A stretch of 64,000 bases of DNA from Deltaproteobacteria bacterium (GCA_016938065.1 JAFGVI010000118.1:40374-104373); one strand, 5' to 3'; shown: positions 50,567 to 60,788, counted from the stretch's first letter. Translations and numbers: made by a program. Notes: generated by a model not told the origin, from the letters alone.

Positions 50567-51091
50567 GTGTTTTTACGGCGGAAGCAGAAACAAAGTGATC
50601 TCTTCACTCCGGTCGGGACTGGGCTTGGGCAAAATCAGCGACGCCAGGAGATTCAGGATCGCATCCAGCTGCTGAAGAAACAAATACGCAACAGCAAATG
50701 GTGGATGGCCCTGTTTTTCCTGGTCAGTCTGGCCGCCGCGGTGGATTTCCGCTTTCTCCCCGCCATACCTGAAACCGCAAAAAAATTTCTCGGAAATGCG
50801 CCGCCGACAACCCTCATCAGCATTGCCCTGATCGTCTATGCTTTTTCCGCCCTTATCCTCATCATGGGGCATATGAACACCGGCTCGGTTCGCTTCAAGG
50901 GCTGGTCGCACATTGTCTACCTCTCGGCCTTTTACCTGTTCTATTACTACAGCGGTGTTCTGCGCGATAATTTCTGGCCGGTGTTTATCGCCGGGCTGAC
51001 GATTCTCGGCCTGGAAAACTATCGTGTCTGGTCCCTGTGCAGTGAAGCCATCAGAGAGGAGATGAAGATCCTAAACTCTCTCGGAAAATGA
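50567..51091 (+). CDS. Hypothetical membrane protein (about 4 TM)
   Basis: GTG start with RBS ggggagggg; hydrophobic segments WWMALFFLVSLAAAVDF, TTLISIALIVYAFSALILIMG, IVYLSAFYLFYYYSGV. Confidence 0.7.
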   Translation: MFLRRKQKQSDLFTPVGTGLGQNQRRQEIQDRIQLLKKQIRNSKWWMALFFLVSLAAAVDFRFLPAIPETAKKFLGNAPPTTLISIALIVYAFSALILIMGHMNTGSVRFKGWSHIVYLSAFYLFYYYSGVLRDNFWPVFIAGLTILGLENYRVWSLCSEAIREEMKILNSLGK

Positions 51092-51122
51092 CCGGTTTTT
51101 ATGCGCGGAGGGAAGGCAAACG

Positions 51123-52706
51123 TTACTCAAGAAAAAGGTGATGAGAACGGCTGTCTCCAACCGGCAGAAAAATGGTAAAAACCGTACCCTGATCCGGTTT
51201 GCTGCTGACCTCGATTTCACCGCCATGGGCCTGGATAATACCATAGGAAACCGAAAGACCAAGACCGGTGCCCTTGTGTCCTTTGGTGCTGAAAAAGGGA
51301 TCGAAAAGCTTCTCCAGATTCTCTTCCGCAATACCGCAACCGGTATCCTCAATACGAACATAGATCTGCTCTTTTGCGGACAAAACCCCCGTCTGTATGA
51401 GCAGAGTCCCTCCCTCGGGCATCGCCTGGCCCGCGTTAATCATCATATTAACCAGAACCTGCTCAATCTGAGACGCGTCCATCAAGGTATCGGGAAGTTC
51501 AGGATCATACTCCCTGATAATCTCAATATCTTTAAAATCGGCATTATGTTCAATCAGGGCGATCGTGCGGTCGATGGCTCCGCTGACCGGCTGTATGGCC
51601 TTCTGCGAATCCGAGACCCTGGCGAAATCAAGCAGTTCCTTAACAATTTTAGAACAGCGCCGCGATTCGTGAATAACCGTCTGGCAATCTTCAACCAAAC
51701 CCTCATCAAGCCGGGGGTCACTGGAAATAAGCGAGGTATGAATCATAATCCCGGTCAGGGGGTTATTGAGTTCGTGCGCAATCCCCGCGACCAGTTCCCC
51801 CAGGGAAGCGAGCTTTTCCGAACGGATCAGCACCGACTGCATCTCCTTGATCTCGCGTGTGCGCTCCTCCACCCGGCTCTCCAGCGTCGCCGCCCATTTG
51901 TCCTGTTCCTCCCGGTTTCTTTTGAGTTTACCGGTCATTTCGTTAAAAGCTTCGGCAAGCTCCCCCAATTCATCCCCGGGTACTGATTTAATAAAGCACC
52001 AGTTGCCCTTACCCACGGCCCGAGTATACTCCAGCAGGGTGTGCACCGGCTGAATAATCAGCCTTCGGGTGAGCAGAGTCAAACAGAGAGAAGTGGAGAG
52101 AATCAGGAAAAAGATCTGAATCACAGTATTGTTGCGATAGTTACTGATCATCATGAGCATGGGATCAGCGGAAATTGTAATGTCAAGCAGACCCAGAAAC
52201 GAGGTCTCCCGGGAGTGCGCATGGCAGGCCCCGGTCCAGCATGTCTTTTCATTATAGATGGGCCGAATCAGGCCGAGCACTTTTTTACCGTTGCTGTCGA
52301 GAAACATGCGGCTGCGGGCCAGAGGCGAAGGTTTTTCCAGGGACATCGCCTCATTGTGACAGACCATACAGGCCGGAGCTGAATTTTTATCAAGGGTGCT
52401 ACCGATCTCAGAACCGTGAGTAGAGAAAACCATGGTTCCTTCCCGGTTAAGAATTCTGATCCGCTCAATACCCTTCTGCTTACCCATCTCCCCGATGGCA
52501 ACCTCAATCTGATCCCGGTTATTTTCCAGCATCTGATGAAATACAGCCCTGAAAATGGTTTCACTGAGATGATCGAGGTCTGATACCGCACTCTGTAGGA
52601 AGGCGTGTTTGAGGGTTGAGAAATTGAAATAACCAAAGAGAACCGAGGTAAACAACAGCACAATACCCGTAATCAGCGAGATCTGCACAATCAGTTTTAA
52701 ACGCAC
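51123..52706 (-). CDS. Sensor histidine kinase with periplasmic c-type heme sensor domain
   Basis: CMVCH and CWTGACH in the periplasmic domain, HAMP, HisKA (GIAHELNNPLTGI), HATPase (DTGCGI, GTGLGLSV). Confidence 0.92.
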   Translation of the reverse strand: MRLKLIVQISLITGIVLLFTSVLFGYFNFSTLKHAFLQSAVSDLDHLSETIFRAVFHQMLENNRDQIEVAIGEMGKQKGIERIRILNREGTMVFSTHGSEIGSTLDKNSAPACMVCHNEAMSLEKPSPLARSRMFLDSNGKKVLGLIRPIYNEKTCWTGACHAHSRETSFLGLLDITISADPMLMMISNYRNNTVIQIFFLILSTSLCLTLLTRRLIIQPVHTLLEYTRAVGKGNWCFIKSVPGDELGELAEAFNEMTGKLKRNREEQDKWAATLESRVEERTREIKEMQSVLIRSEKLASLGELVAGIAHELNNPLTGIMIHTSLISSDPRLDEGLVEDCQTVIHESRRCSKIVKELLDFARVSDSQKAIQPVSGAIDRTIALIEHNADFKDIEIIREYDPELPDTLMDASQIEQVLVNMMINAGQAMPEGGTLLIQTGVLSAKEQIYVRIEDTGCGIAEENLEKLFDPFFSTKGHKGTGLGLSVSYGIIQAHGGEIEVSSKPDQGTVFTIFLPVGDSRSHHLFLE

Positions 52707-52744
52707 ATCCGGCCCTCCATTGTCCTTAACCTGATAGAATCTTC

Positions 52745-54157
52745 TTACAAATCGGCATGATCTCGCACCGATATCCCGTGTTTTTTCAACATTGCCTGAA
52801 AATTGGGCCGCAACATTCCAACCCCCCGGGCCGCCCGGGCGATAATCCAGTTATTGCGCTCCAGGGCCTGAATTAGAAAAGCACGTTCAACCGGCTCCAC
52901 CGCTTTTTCTCTGATCTCTCTTTTAACCTCCTTGAGGCTCTCGGCACTCTGCGGCACAGACTCTGCAATAACCTCCAAAGCTGCGTCGGCAGAGGACTGA
53001 ATCTCCAGATCCTCAGGCTGAATAAGTTTACTGCGCGTCAGCACAACCGCTCTTTCAATAATATTTTCCAGTTCCCTGACATTCCCAGTAAAAGGATGCT
53101 GCGCCAGAATCGACATCGCTGTCGGGGAGATACCATGGATCTCCTTGCCGATCTCCTCGGAGAACTTTTTCAGAAAATGGCCGACAAAAAGGGGGAGATC
53201 CCCCTCTCGCTCAATCAACGGAGGCAGGTTGACCGGAATGATGTTGAGCCTGAAAAAAAGATCCTGGCGGAAAAGCCCTTCGCTGACCAGATCGTTCAGA
53301 TCCCGGTTGGTAGCGGTAATCAGCCGGATGTCAATGGGAACAGGTTTTGTCCCCCCGATGGGGGTTATTTTAAACTCCTGAAGAACCCGTAAAAGTTTAC
53401 CCTGAGTGGCGAGGCTGATATTGGAAATCTCATCCAGAAAAAGGGTGCCCCCGTCCGCAACCTTGAAAAGACCCATTTTGGTCTGCACAGCCCCGGTAAA
53501 GGAGCCCTTGACATGCCCAAAAAGCTCGCTTTCAAGAAGATTTTCGACCAGAGAGGTGCAATCGACAGCGACAAAGGGCTTATTGCTGCGCATACTGTTT
53601 TTATGAATAGCTTTGGCCACCAGCTCTTTGCCGGTGCCGCTCTGACCATTGATGAGTACCGTACTGTCAGTGGGAGCAACCTGTCTGATGCGTGCATAGA
53701 CCCTCTGCATCGCTTCGCTCTCTCCGACAAAAATCTCAAAACCGTTCCGGCTGGGACCTACTGCCGGATGGGCCATCTGCATCTGCACCGTGCGCTGTTC
53801 CAGCGCCTTTTCAACCATTTCTATAATCTGCTCGGGGGTAAAGGGTTTCGAGATATAGTCAAATGCCCCATTTTTCATGGCATCAACCGCAGTGTTAACC
53901 GTAGAATACCCAGTGACAATGATGACCGGCACCCCCGGCTGCAGGATTTTGATGGCTTTTAAAACCTCAATTCCATCCATGCCCGGCATTTTAAGATCCG
54001 TAATGACGATATTGAACGGCGTTTTCTGCAGCATTTCAATAGCCCCAAAACCGCTTTCAGCAACCTCCGCCTGGTATCCCCGACCTTCCATAACCCGACA
54101 GAGCCCTCGCCTGATCACGGCTTCGTCATCAACTATCAGAACCTTTACACCAGTCAT
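52745..54157 (-). CDS. Sigma54-dependent NtrC-family response regulator
   Basis: Canonical receiver (VDDEAV, TDLKMPGMDG, VTGYST, KPF), AAA+ (GQSGTGKE, GSFTGA, FLDEISNI), Fis HTH. Confidence 0.94.
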   Translation of the reverse strand: MTGVKVLIVDDEAVIRRGLCRVMEGRGYQAEVAESGFGAIEMLQKTPFNIVITDLKMPGMDGIEVLKAIKILQPGVPVIIVTGYSTVNTAVDAMKNGAFDYISKPFTPEQIIEMVEKALEQRTVQMQMAHPAVGPSRNGFEIFVGESEAMQRVYARIRQVAPTDSTVLINGQSGTGKELVAKAIHKNSMRSNKPFVAVDCTSLVENLLESELFGHVKGSFTGAVQTKMGLFKVADGGTLFLDEISNISLATQGKLLRVLQEFKITPIGGTKPVPIDIRLITATNRDLNDLVSEGLFRQDLFFRLNIIPVNLPPLIEREGDLPLFVGHFLKKFSEEIGKEIHGISPTAMSILAQHPFTGNVRELENIIERAVVLTRSKLIQPEDLEIQSSADAALEVIAESVPQSAESLKEVKREIREKAVEPVERAFLIQALERNNWIIARAARGVGMLRPNFQAMLKKHGISVRDHADL

Positions 54158-54497
54158 ATCTCTACCCCAAAAATGCCGTGTGTCGTAACCTGCTCAAAAC
54201 TGATCGCTTTCCAAAAAACCGATTCGGATATCTTAATTCCTGCCCGAAAAATTTTACAAACCTGCCGAAACAATTTGTTCTTATATTCACCAATAAGTAT
54301 AACTATTAAGGTAATCTTGTCAACTGCATAAAGTATAAAGTATAAAAATATGTAAAAACGCCAAACAAAATATCAATTAAAACCAACTTATCATTTCCTC
54401 GGTTTCTTTGTCGGCTGAACTATGCTACAATTTCTTACACTGCCCGAAATTTCTCGCTGGCGAAAGACCTCCGTTATTCATGACTATCAGGTAAACC

Positions 54498-55694
54498 ATG
54501 CAAAAGCTCAGCCAACCGGATAATATTTTACCCCGCAACCTGATAAGAGCGGCCCGCATCGTGACCATGGTACCGGAACAACCGCTGCTCTCCGACGGAG
54601 CTCTGCTGACACAGACGACGGCCGCCGGCGACCGAATCATAGCTGTCGGCAACTATCATTCACTGAAAAATGAGCGTTATCAGAAACTTGTCGATCTGGG
54701 CCCGGTGACCATCGGCCCCGGACTGATCAATGCGCATACCCACCTTGAGCTTTCCCATCTGGCAGGCAGAACCATTGCCGGCCAGGGTTTTGTTGCCTGG
54801 CTCAAGAGCCTGGTACCTCATCTCAACATCCCGCCCCGGGATAATGATCTACTGCACGCTCTTGCCGGAATGCGGCTGAGTGGAACAGTTTTCGCGGCAG
54901 ATATGGCAGACCGGCACGCCGCCCGCCTTGAAACTTTTCTTGAGAAAAATGACTTTGCTCACTGGCTCATGATTCAGCACTTCGGCTTTGCCGCTCCCGA
55001 CAGCAAGGGCGGTATGACGGCAACAACGGCCGAAAAACTGAACCCTGAACTCGCAGTTTCCAAAAATTTCTGTCGCGCCGGCCACGCCTTCTACTCAACC
55101 GCCGCAACCACCCTGCAAGCCGCCAAAGCCTGGGATCGACGGCAGCACCGCCCTTTTGCCCTGCACCTGGCTGAATCGCAAGGTGAAAGCGAACTTCTCA
55201 GCAACGGTCGGGGGCAACTGGCCGACTTCTTCCGCGAAGCCGGTATCCTGCCACCCGAATTTCAGGCCCCGGGTTGTTCTCCGGTCGCATTTGCCGACCA
55301 ACTCAAACTCCTTGACAAGATGACGCTGGCGATTCACTGCGTCGAGCTTACACAGAGCGACATCGAAATTCTGGCCCGCCGGCGGGTCAATGTCTGCCTC
55401 TGTCCCCGCAGCAATGCATTTATCGGTGTGGGCCGGGCTCCCTTTGCCAAAATGCTGCAGGCCAAAATCAACCTCTGTCTCGGTACCGACAGCTTGACTT
55501 CGAATCATGATCTCAACCTCTGGCATGAGCTTGAATTTCTTCAGCATAATGTAAAAACCAACCTTAACCTGCAAACCAGCCTCGCCATGCTGACCAGAAA
55601 TCCGGCACAGGCTTTGGCTCTCAACCATGATTATGGTACCCTGGAACCCGGCAAAATCGCTCTCTGGAGCGTCATTCCCGCACAGTTCCTGTAA
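54498..55694 (+). CDS. Amidohydrolase, cytosine/adenosine/aminofutalosine deaminase-like
   Basis: GLINAHTHLELSHL, FALHLAES, AIHCVEL, CPRSNAFIGVG, LGTDSLTSN. Confidence 0.88.
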   Translation: MQKLSQPDNILPRNLIRAARIVTMVPEQPLLSDGALLTQTTAAGDRIIAVGNYHSLKNERYQKLVDLGPVTIGPGLINAHTHLELSHLAGRTIAGQGFVAWLKSLVPHLNIPPRDNDLLHALAGMRLSGTVFAADMADRHAARLETFLEKNDFAHWLMIQHFGFAAPDSKGGMTATTAEKLNPELAVSKNFCRAGHAFYSTAATTLQAAKAWDRRQHRPFALHLAESQGESELLSNGRGQLADFFREAGILPPEFQAPGCSPVAFADQLKLLDKMTLAIHCVELTQSDIEILARRRVNVCLCPRSNAFIGVGRAPFAKMLQAKINLCLGTDSLTSNHDLNLWHELEFLQHNVKTNLNLQTSLAMLTRNPAQALALNHDYGTLEPGKIALWSVIPAQFL

Positions 55695-55778
55695 ACCCTT
55701 ACCGCCAGAACAACCATCTGAACCACTTAAACAAACCCGGAATTTTTACAAAAAACCATTACAATTACTGTTTAAACC

Positions 55779-57605
55779 ATGTATCAAACCTTCGCCTGCT
55801 ATATTGTCGTCATCCTCATCTACACCGCCCGTCCCGAAGCATCACCGGAACTTATGCAGACAGACCACAGTCTGGGGCTGATTCTGCTGCTGCTGCTGTT
55901 TTTTTACTGGCTGGTGCGTAAAAGCTGTCGGCGCCTGCAGCAAAAATTTCTGCAGGTCGATTATGAACAGACCGCTGTTCTTTACGACCGGCTGCAGATG
56001 CAGCTGCAGATTGGAGCTATAATCATCTTCACCGGCATGGTCTACGGCGCTGACCTGGGCCTATTGCTGACAAAACTACCCCTGGTCAGTAGAAGTGAAG
56101 GAGTCAACAACCTTCTGGGACTGAGTGTTTTCTTTATCCTGCAGGTTATTATCTGGCGGGAGAGTCACAAATATTTAGCCGACCGCATTCTCCTGCTCAG
56201 ACCGCGTTCAAAATATATCAAAGCCCGCTTACGCTTCGCTCTGGGCCTTGTCATTCCCTGGCTCAGCCTCCTTTTAACAATTGATCTTTTCAGCCTCTGG
56301 ATGCCCCGGACCATACAGCAGGCCCTGCAGCACCCTCTGGGCGAAATGGCTCTTTTTATAATTTTTCTCTTTTTCATGACCGCTGTCGCCCCACCAATGC
56401 TGGTTCATCTCTGGCAATGTAAAAAATTGCCGGACTCGCCCCTGCGTCAGGCGATCATCAACCTCTGCCGGCATCAGCAGGTCGGCTATCGGGAGATTAT
56501 GCTCTGGCCGCCTTTTGAGGGACGTATGGCCACCGCCGCCGTAGTCGGCGCCTTTCCCTGCAGCCGTTATCTTCTGGTCACCCCGGATCTGCTGCGCCTG
56601 CTCAACGGCGAGGAGGTACTCGCCGTCATGGCCCATGAACTGGGCCATGTCCGCTACCGTCACCTGCTCTTTTTTCTCATCTTCTTCATAACTTTTTTCT
56701 TTTTCAACTATCTCTACCTCGATCTCGGCAACGCCTGGCTGTTAAGCACTCCTCCGGTAAAAGCTCTGCTCGACAGCGGAATCGGCAACCAGAAAATTTT
56801 TCTCTCATTACTTGAGATAGTTCCGCTGCTGCTCCTCTATCTGCTTTTTTTTCGCTATATCTTCGGTTTTTTCCTGCGCAACTTTGAACGTCAGGCCGAT
56901 CTCGCCTGCCTGGATCTGCCCGGGCTCGGGCCCTTTCTGATTTCGGCTTTTACAAAACTCGGGTTTCTTCTCGGCGCAGCCGGCGAGAAACCCAACTGGC
57001 ACCATTTCAACATTCCGCAACGAATCGCTTTTCTCAAAGCGGCTCTGAGCAATCCGGCAATTGCAGAAAAGCATCATCAGCGTTTAAAGAAAAGCCTGCG
57101 ACTGTACCTGCTGATTTTTCTAATCATACTGCTACCGGGCATCTACTGGCAGCAGACCGGGGCTGCACAGCAGTTACACTATCGCTATCTGAGTCAGCGC
57201 CTTGAACATCTGCTCAAGGAAAATCCCCGGGAAGCCAGACTCTGGTTTGCCTTAAGTTCACTCTACATCGAGTCTGGTGCTGAAAAAAAGGCCCTCGCAG
57301 CCCTGCAGCAGGCCCACAGCCTCAGTCCGGATGATCCGGAAACGCTGAACAATCTAGCCTGGCTCCTTCTGACAATCAAAGAAAAAGATCTGCGCAACTA
57401 TGCCCAGGCTCTGCAGCTGGCCCGACAGGCGGCAGCGGCGAAACCTCTGCCCCATATCCTCGACACCCTGGCCGAAGCTTACTGGCGTCAGGGCAACAAT
57501 AGCGCAGCCATAGAACTGGAAGAAGGGCTTTTAAAACAAAGAAACCCTGAAAATTCAGATCATTACAAACAGCAACTGAAAAAATTCAAACGTGCGGAGC
57601 CATAG
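55779..57605 (+). CDS. Integral membrane M48 family metallopeptidase with C-terminal TPR
   Basis: HELGHVRYRH zinc motif, several TM segments, FERQADLACLDL, C-terminal TPR (PREARLWFALSSLYIESG...). Confidence 0.9.
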   Translation: MYQTFACYIVVILIYTARPEASPELMQTDHSLGLILLLLLFFYWLVRKSCRRLQQKFLQVDYEQTAVLYDRLQMQLQIGAIIIFTGMVYGADLGLLLTKLPLVSRSEGVNNLLGLSVFFILQVIIWRESHKYLADRILLLRPRSKYIKARLRFALGLVIPWLSLLLTIDLFSLWMPRTIQQALQHPLGEMALFIIFLFFMTAVAPPMLVHLWQCKKLPDSPLRQAIINLCRHQQVGYREIMLWPPFEGRMATAAVVGAFPCSRYLLVTPDLLRLLNGEEVLAVMAHELGHVRYRHLLFFLIFFITFFFFNYLYLDLGNAWLLSTPPVKALLDSGIGNQKIFLSLLEIVPLLLLYLLFFRYIFGFFLRNFERQADLACLDLPGLGPFLISAFTKLGFLLGAAGEKPNWHHFNIPQRIAFLKAALSNPAIAEKHHQRLKKSLRLYLLIFLIILLPGIYWQQTGAAQQLHYRYLSQRLEHLLKENPREARLWFALSSLYIESGAEKKALAALQQAHSLSPDDPETLNNLAWLLLTIKEKDLRNYAQALQLARQAAAAKPLPHILDTLAEAYWRQGNNSAAIELEEGLLKQRNPENSDHYKQQLKKFKRAEP

Positions 57606-57685
57606 AGTTACAGGAGGGATATTATCGAGAAAAACGAGGGATGGGGGGGCAACGGGCGAGATTTATTTAATTACCGGGAAAGCCT

Positions 57686-59680
57686 TCAGCCGGAAAGCTG
57701 AGAGACCCCGGCCATCCGCTTATCATGCTCAATTTCAACTTCAGGGGAATATTCGGGAATCACGGTTTTCAGAACTTGACGGATCGCTCTGCTGTCATGT
57801 TCCTGGGCGGCCTGCATCAGAGCCTGAAGCTGCCGGTTAAGTGCCGCGTAAGAGATTCCGTTACCAAGCAATACCATAATCTTTTCGTGACTGGTCGCCT
57901 TGATACCTTCACTCTGGGTTATCAGCTCTTCGTAAAGCTTTTCGCCCGGTCGCAGACCAGTATATTTAATTTCTATTTCTATGTCCGGCTGCCGCCCGGA
58001 AAGCTGAATAAGATCGCGAGCCAACTGATCAATTTTTATGGGCTCTCCCATCTTGAGAATAAAGATCTCTCCCCCCGCCCCCATAGCCCCGGCCTGCAGG
58101 GTCAATTTAGCCGCTTCCTCAATCGACATGAAATAGCGGGTCACCTCGGGATGGGTCACGGTCACCGGGCCACCCAGCTCGATCTGGCGCTTAAAGAGAG
58201 GAATCACAGAACCGGAAGAACCCAGCACATTGACAAAGCGCACCGCCTGAAAAACAGTTGTGTGCTGAAAAGGAGCACCGGGCTTCACCTGAAACAGCGT
58301 CCCATCCCATTTGCCCCGAGCGCAGGCCAGCATAAGAAGCTCGGTCAAACGTTTGGAAGCGCCCATGACATTCGTAGGATTAACCGCTTTATCGGAAGAT
58401 ATCAGAACGAACCGGACAACATTGTAGACGATCGACATCTCAATCAGGCACTGGCTGGCGAGAACATTATTGAACACCGCCTCCCTGGGATTAAGTTCCA
58501 CCAGAGGAACATGCTTGTAGGCGGCAGCATGAAACACAACCTGCGGCCGGTGCCGGCTCAAGATTTTCTCAAGCAGCGATACATCCTGAACTCTGCCCAG
58601 AATCGGCAGACAGGCGGAAAAGCCGAATTCGTGCTCAAGCTCCATCTGAATTGTATAGAGGTTTTCTTCACCGGCATCAAAAAGAAGCAAAAGTTTTGGC
58701 GCAAAACGGATAATCTGCCGGCAGAGCTCTGAACCGATAGAACCGCCCGCCCCGGTAACCAGAACAACTCGATTCTGCAGGTAGTCGCTGATCGCATCAT
58801 GATCGAGCTGCAACGCTTCCCGACCGATAAAATCCCTATAGGAGATTTCGCGCATGGAACGAATTGAGACCTGACAGTCAATCAACTCACTCAAGCCGGG
58901 CAGAACCTTATAAGTCGCCCCGGTACTGCGACAGACTTCGACTAATCTTTTCAGCTGTTTACCGGTACCAGAGGAGATGGCGATCAACACTTCCTTGGCG
59001 GCAGAACGAACAATATGCTCCTCCAGATCCTCAACCAGACCGATAACCGGAATACCATGAATCTTCAAACCGGTCTTATTGGGATTGTCATCGACCAGAC
59101 CGACCACTTCATAAGGCAGACTGGGGTTATTCTGCACTTCACGGATAATCATCTCAGCCGCGTCACCGGCCCCGACCAGCAACAATCTCTTTTTCGTCGT
59201 TTCGCGAAGGTGAAGGTCCGGAACCAGTCTCCGCGAACCGGTTACATTTTTAAAAAAATAACGGATGGCAAAACGATAACCACCAATCAGCAGAAATGTG
59301 AAAATAGCGTCAAGAAAAAAAATAGAGCGTGATAAACCCGCAAAGCGATTGACAAAAAGAGCATAAGAGACAATCAGAAGAAAGGAAAAGAGGGTTGCTT
59401 TGATCAGGTTCAAAACTTCGTTGGTGCTCATATAGCGCCACATACCGCGATAAAGACCAAAAAAATAGAAGACCGGGAGTTTAATCAGAAGAATAACCGG
59501 CATTATGGAGATAAAATTATGGAGTTCTAAAGGGGAGAGGGATTTTTCGGAACGAACTTCGTAAGCGAGATAGTGGGCCAGAACCAGTAGAACAATATCA
59601 GTTGCCAGAATTATCCAGAAGTTTTTTTTCTGAATAAAGTGATTAAAAAATTTAATCTGACTGTGAAATGAGTTCGGCAT
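57686..59680 (-). CDS. Polysaccharide biosynthesis nucleoside-diphosphate sugar 4,6-dehydratase/epimerase (CapD/FlaA1/PglF family)
   Basis: N-terminal TMs; VTGAGGSIGSELCRQI, AAAYKHVPLVE, SSDKAVNPTNVMGASKR, FTHPEVTRYFMS-like VTHPEVTRYFMSIEEA. Confidence 0.94.
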   Translation of the reverse strand: MPNSFHSQIKFFNHFIQKKNFWIILATDIVLLVLAHYLAYEVRSEKSLSPLELHNFISIMPVILLIKLPVFYFFGLYRGMWRYMSTNEVLNLIKATLFSFLLIVSYALFVNRFAGLSRSIFFLDAIFTFLLIGGYRFAIRYFFKNVTGSRRLVPDLHLRETTKKRLLLVGAGDAAEMIIREVQNNPSLPYEVVGLVDDNPNKTGLKIHGIPVIGLVEDLEEHIVRSAAKEVLIAISSGTGKQLKRLVEVCRSTGATYKVLPGLSELIDCQVSIRSMREISYRDFIGREALQLDHDAISDYLQNRVVLVTGAGGSIGSELCRQIIRFAPKLLLLFDAGEENLYTIQMELEHEFGFSACLPILGRVQDVSLLEKILSRHRPQVVFHAAAYKHVPLVELNPREAVFNNVLASQCLIEMSIVYNVVRFVLISSDKAVNPTNVMGASKRLTELLMLACARGKWDGTLFQVKPGAPFQHTTVFQAVRFVNVLGSSGSVIPLFKRQIELGGPVTVTHPEVTRYFMSIEEAAKLTLQAGAMGAGGEIFILKMGEPIKIDQLARDLIQLSGRQPDIEIEIKYTGLRPGEKLYEELITQSEGIKATSHEKIMVLLGNGISYAALNRQLQALMQAAQEHDSRAIRQVLKTVIPEYSPEVEIEHDKRMAGVSQLSG

Positions 59681-59700
59681 ATTTCATGACGCAAAAAAAT

Positions 59701-59747
59701 TTACCGCCGGCAGATCTGCATATAACTTTTACGTCTGCCGGCGGTTT
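59701..59747 (-). terminator. Rho-independent terminator
   Basis: ACCGCCGGCAGA...TCTGCCGGCGGT, T-run on the minus-strand exit side (aaaaaaattt). Confidence 0.88.
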
Positions 59748-59779
59748 AGGTAAAGAAAAAGCGATAGCGCCCGTGACAA

Positions 59780-60634
59780 CTATTTGAATTCGGTCTCTTC
59801 GATAATCACCTGATAGCGATAACCGGAACCAAAATCTTTATCATAAGCCAGAATACCTTCACCCAGCAGAATCTCACCTACGGTTGGACTCTGCTGTGAG
59901 GTAAGCACGAGATCATGTGTACCGGTTTCCGGTTTACCGGTGCCATCCTGCAGGTGAACCCAGTTTTTGCCCATAATATTATTGGAGACTTTCACCACTT
60001 TACCACGCACGACAACCTTTTTCAGATTAAGAGCCTGCCCTTTCTCGTAAATTTCAGCCACCGTGAAAGCATTTTCTCCGGTAGCTTTTTCGATAGCCAG
60101 ATCAACCGGAGGCACGGTCACACGACCGGATGATTTCATCGCTCCCATGGCACCAGCGCCCATAGCTCCCATCCCCATAGCCGCTCCACCATGCGGACCA
60201 GCGCCATCAGAGCTCTGGCCCTGGCCACCGGGACACTCCCCGGCCGTCATCGCGGCTGGCGCACCGGCGCCAACCGGACCCGCGGAAAAAACCAATTCAG
60301 GAAATGTCCGATTAAGGGTTTCACTCTTGAAATCACGCATCACCATACCAGCAGCAAAAGCAGCGGGCTGGCCGACGGTAACAATGGTTTTAGGCGCAGC
60401 GACCCACTTTTCACCATCCTTGGTCGCCAGAAGAACATAAGTATAGCCGCCACTATCCATAGTTTCCAGAACTTTACCGGAAAGTTCACCAACCGAAGGA
60501 CTCGCCTTTTCAACCGCCTCTGCCACCGGACCAGTTTTCGCCGAAAAGGCGGTTCTATGGTTCTGCATTACCAGCAATATTGCAACGACCGCAATAACTG
60601 CCATGAATCCCAAACCTGCAACAAATCGTTTCAT
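59780..60634 (-). CDS. Periplasmic membrane-anchored protein with two OB-fold (NrfJ-like) domains and Gly/Met/Ala linker
   Basis: GKVLETMDSGGYTYVLLATKDGEKWVAAPK... and GKVVKVSNNIMGKNWVHLQDGTG...; linker GGAAMGMGAMGAGAMGAMKSSG. Confidence 0.78.
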   Translation of the reverse strand: MKRFVAGLGFMAVIAVVAILLVMQNHRTAFSAKTGPVAEAVEKASPSVGELSGKVLETMDSGGYTYVLLATKDGEKWVAAPKTIVTVGQPAAFAAGMVMRDFKSETLNRTFPELVFSAGPVGAGAPAAMTAGECPGGQGQSSDGAGPHGGAAMGMGAMGAGAMGAMKSSGRVTVPPVDLAIEKATGENAFTVAEIYEKGQALNLKKVVVRGKVVKVSNNIMGKNWVHLQDGTGKPETGTHDLVLTSQQSPTVGEILLGEGILAYDKDFGSGYRYQVIIEETEFK

Positions 60635-60788
60635 CTATTTCTCCTTTAACCTCAAATTAAATCACCAGGCAACAAAGGCCGCTTCAGACACTCTGAAATA
60701 TTCAGACGCAGCCTCTGTAATCCGAACCATTAAAGTCGAATATAGTATGCGGTCAGGAAAAAGTCCACCCAAAAAAATTTAGTTCGAT

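Noticed and set aside
57725-58732. 335-aa ORF antisense to the FlaA1/CapD-like gene
   Set aside because: Shadow ORF; the sense strand has clear dehydratase motifs.
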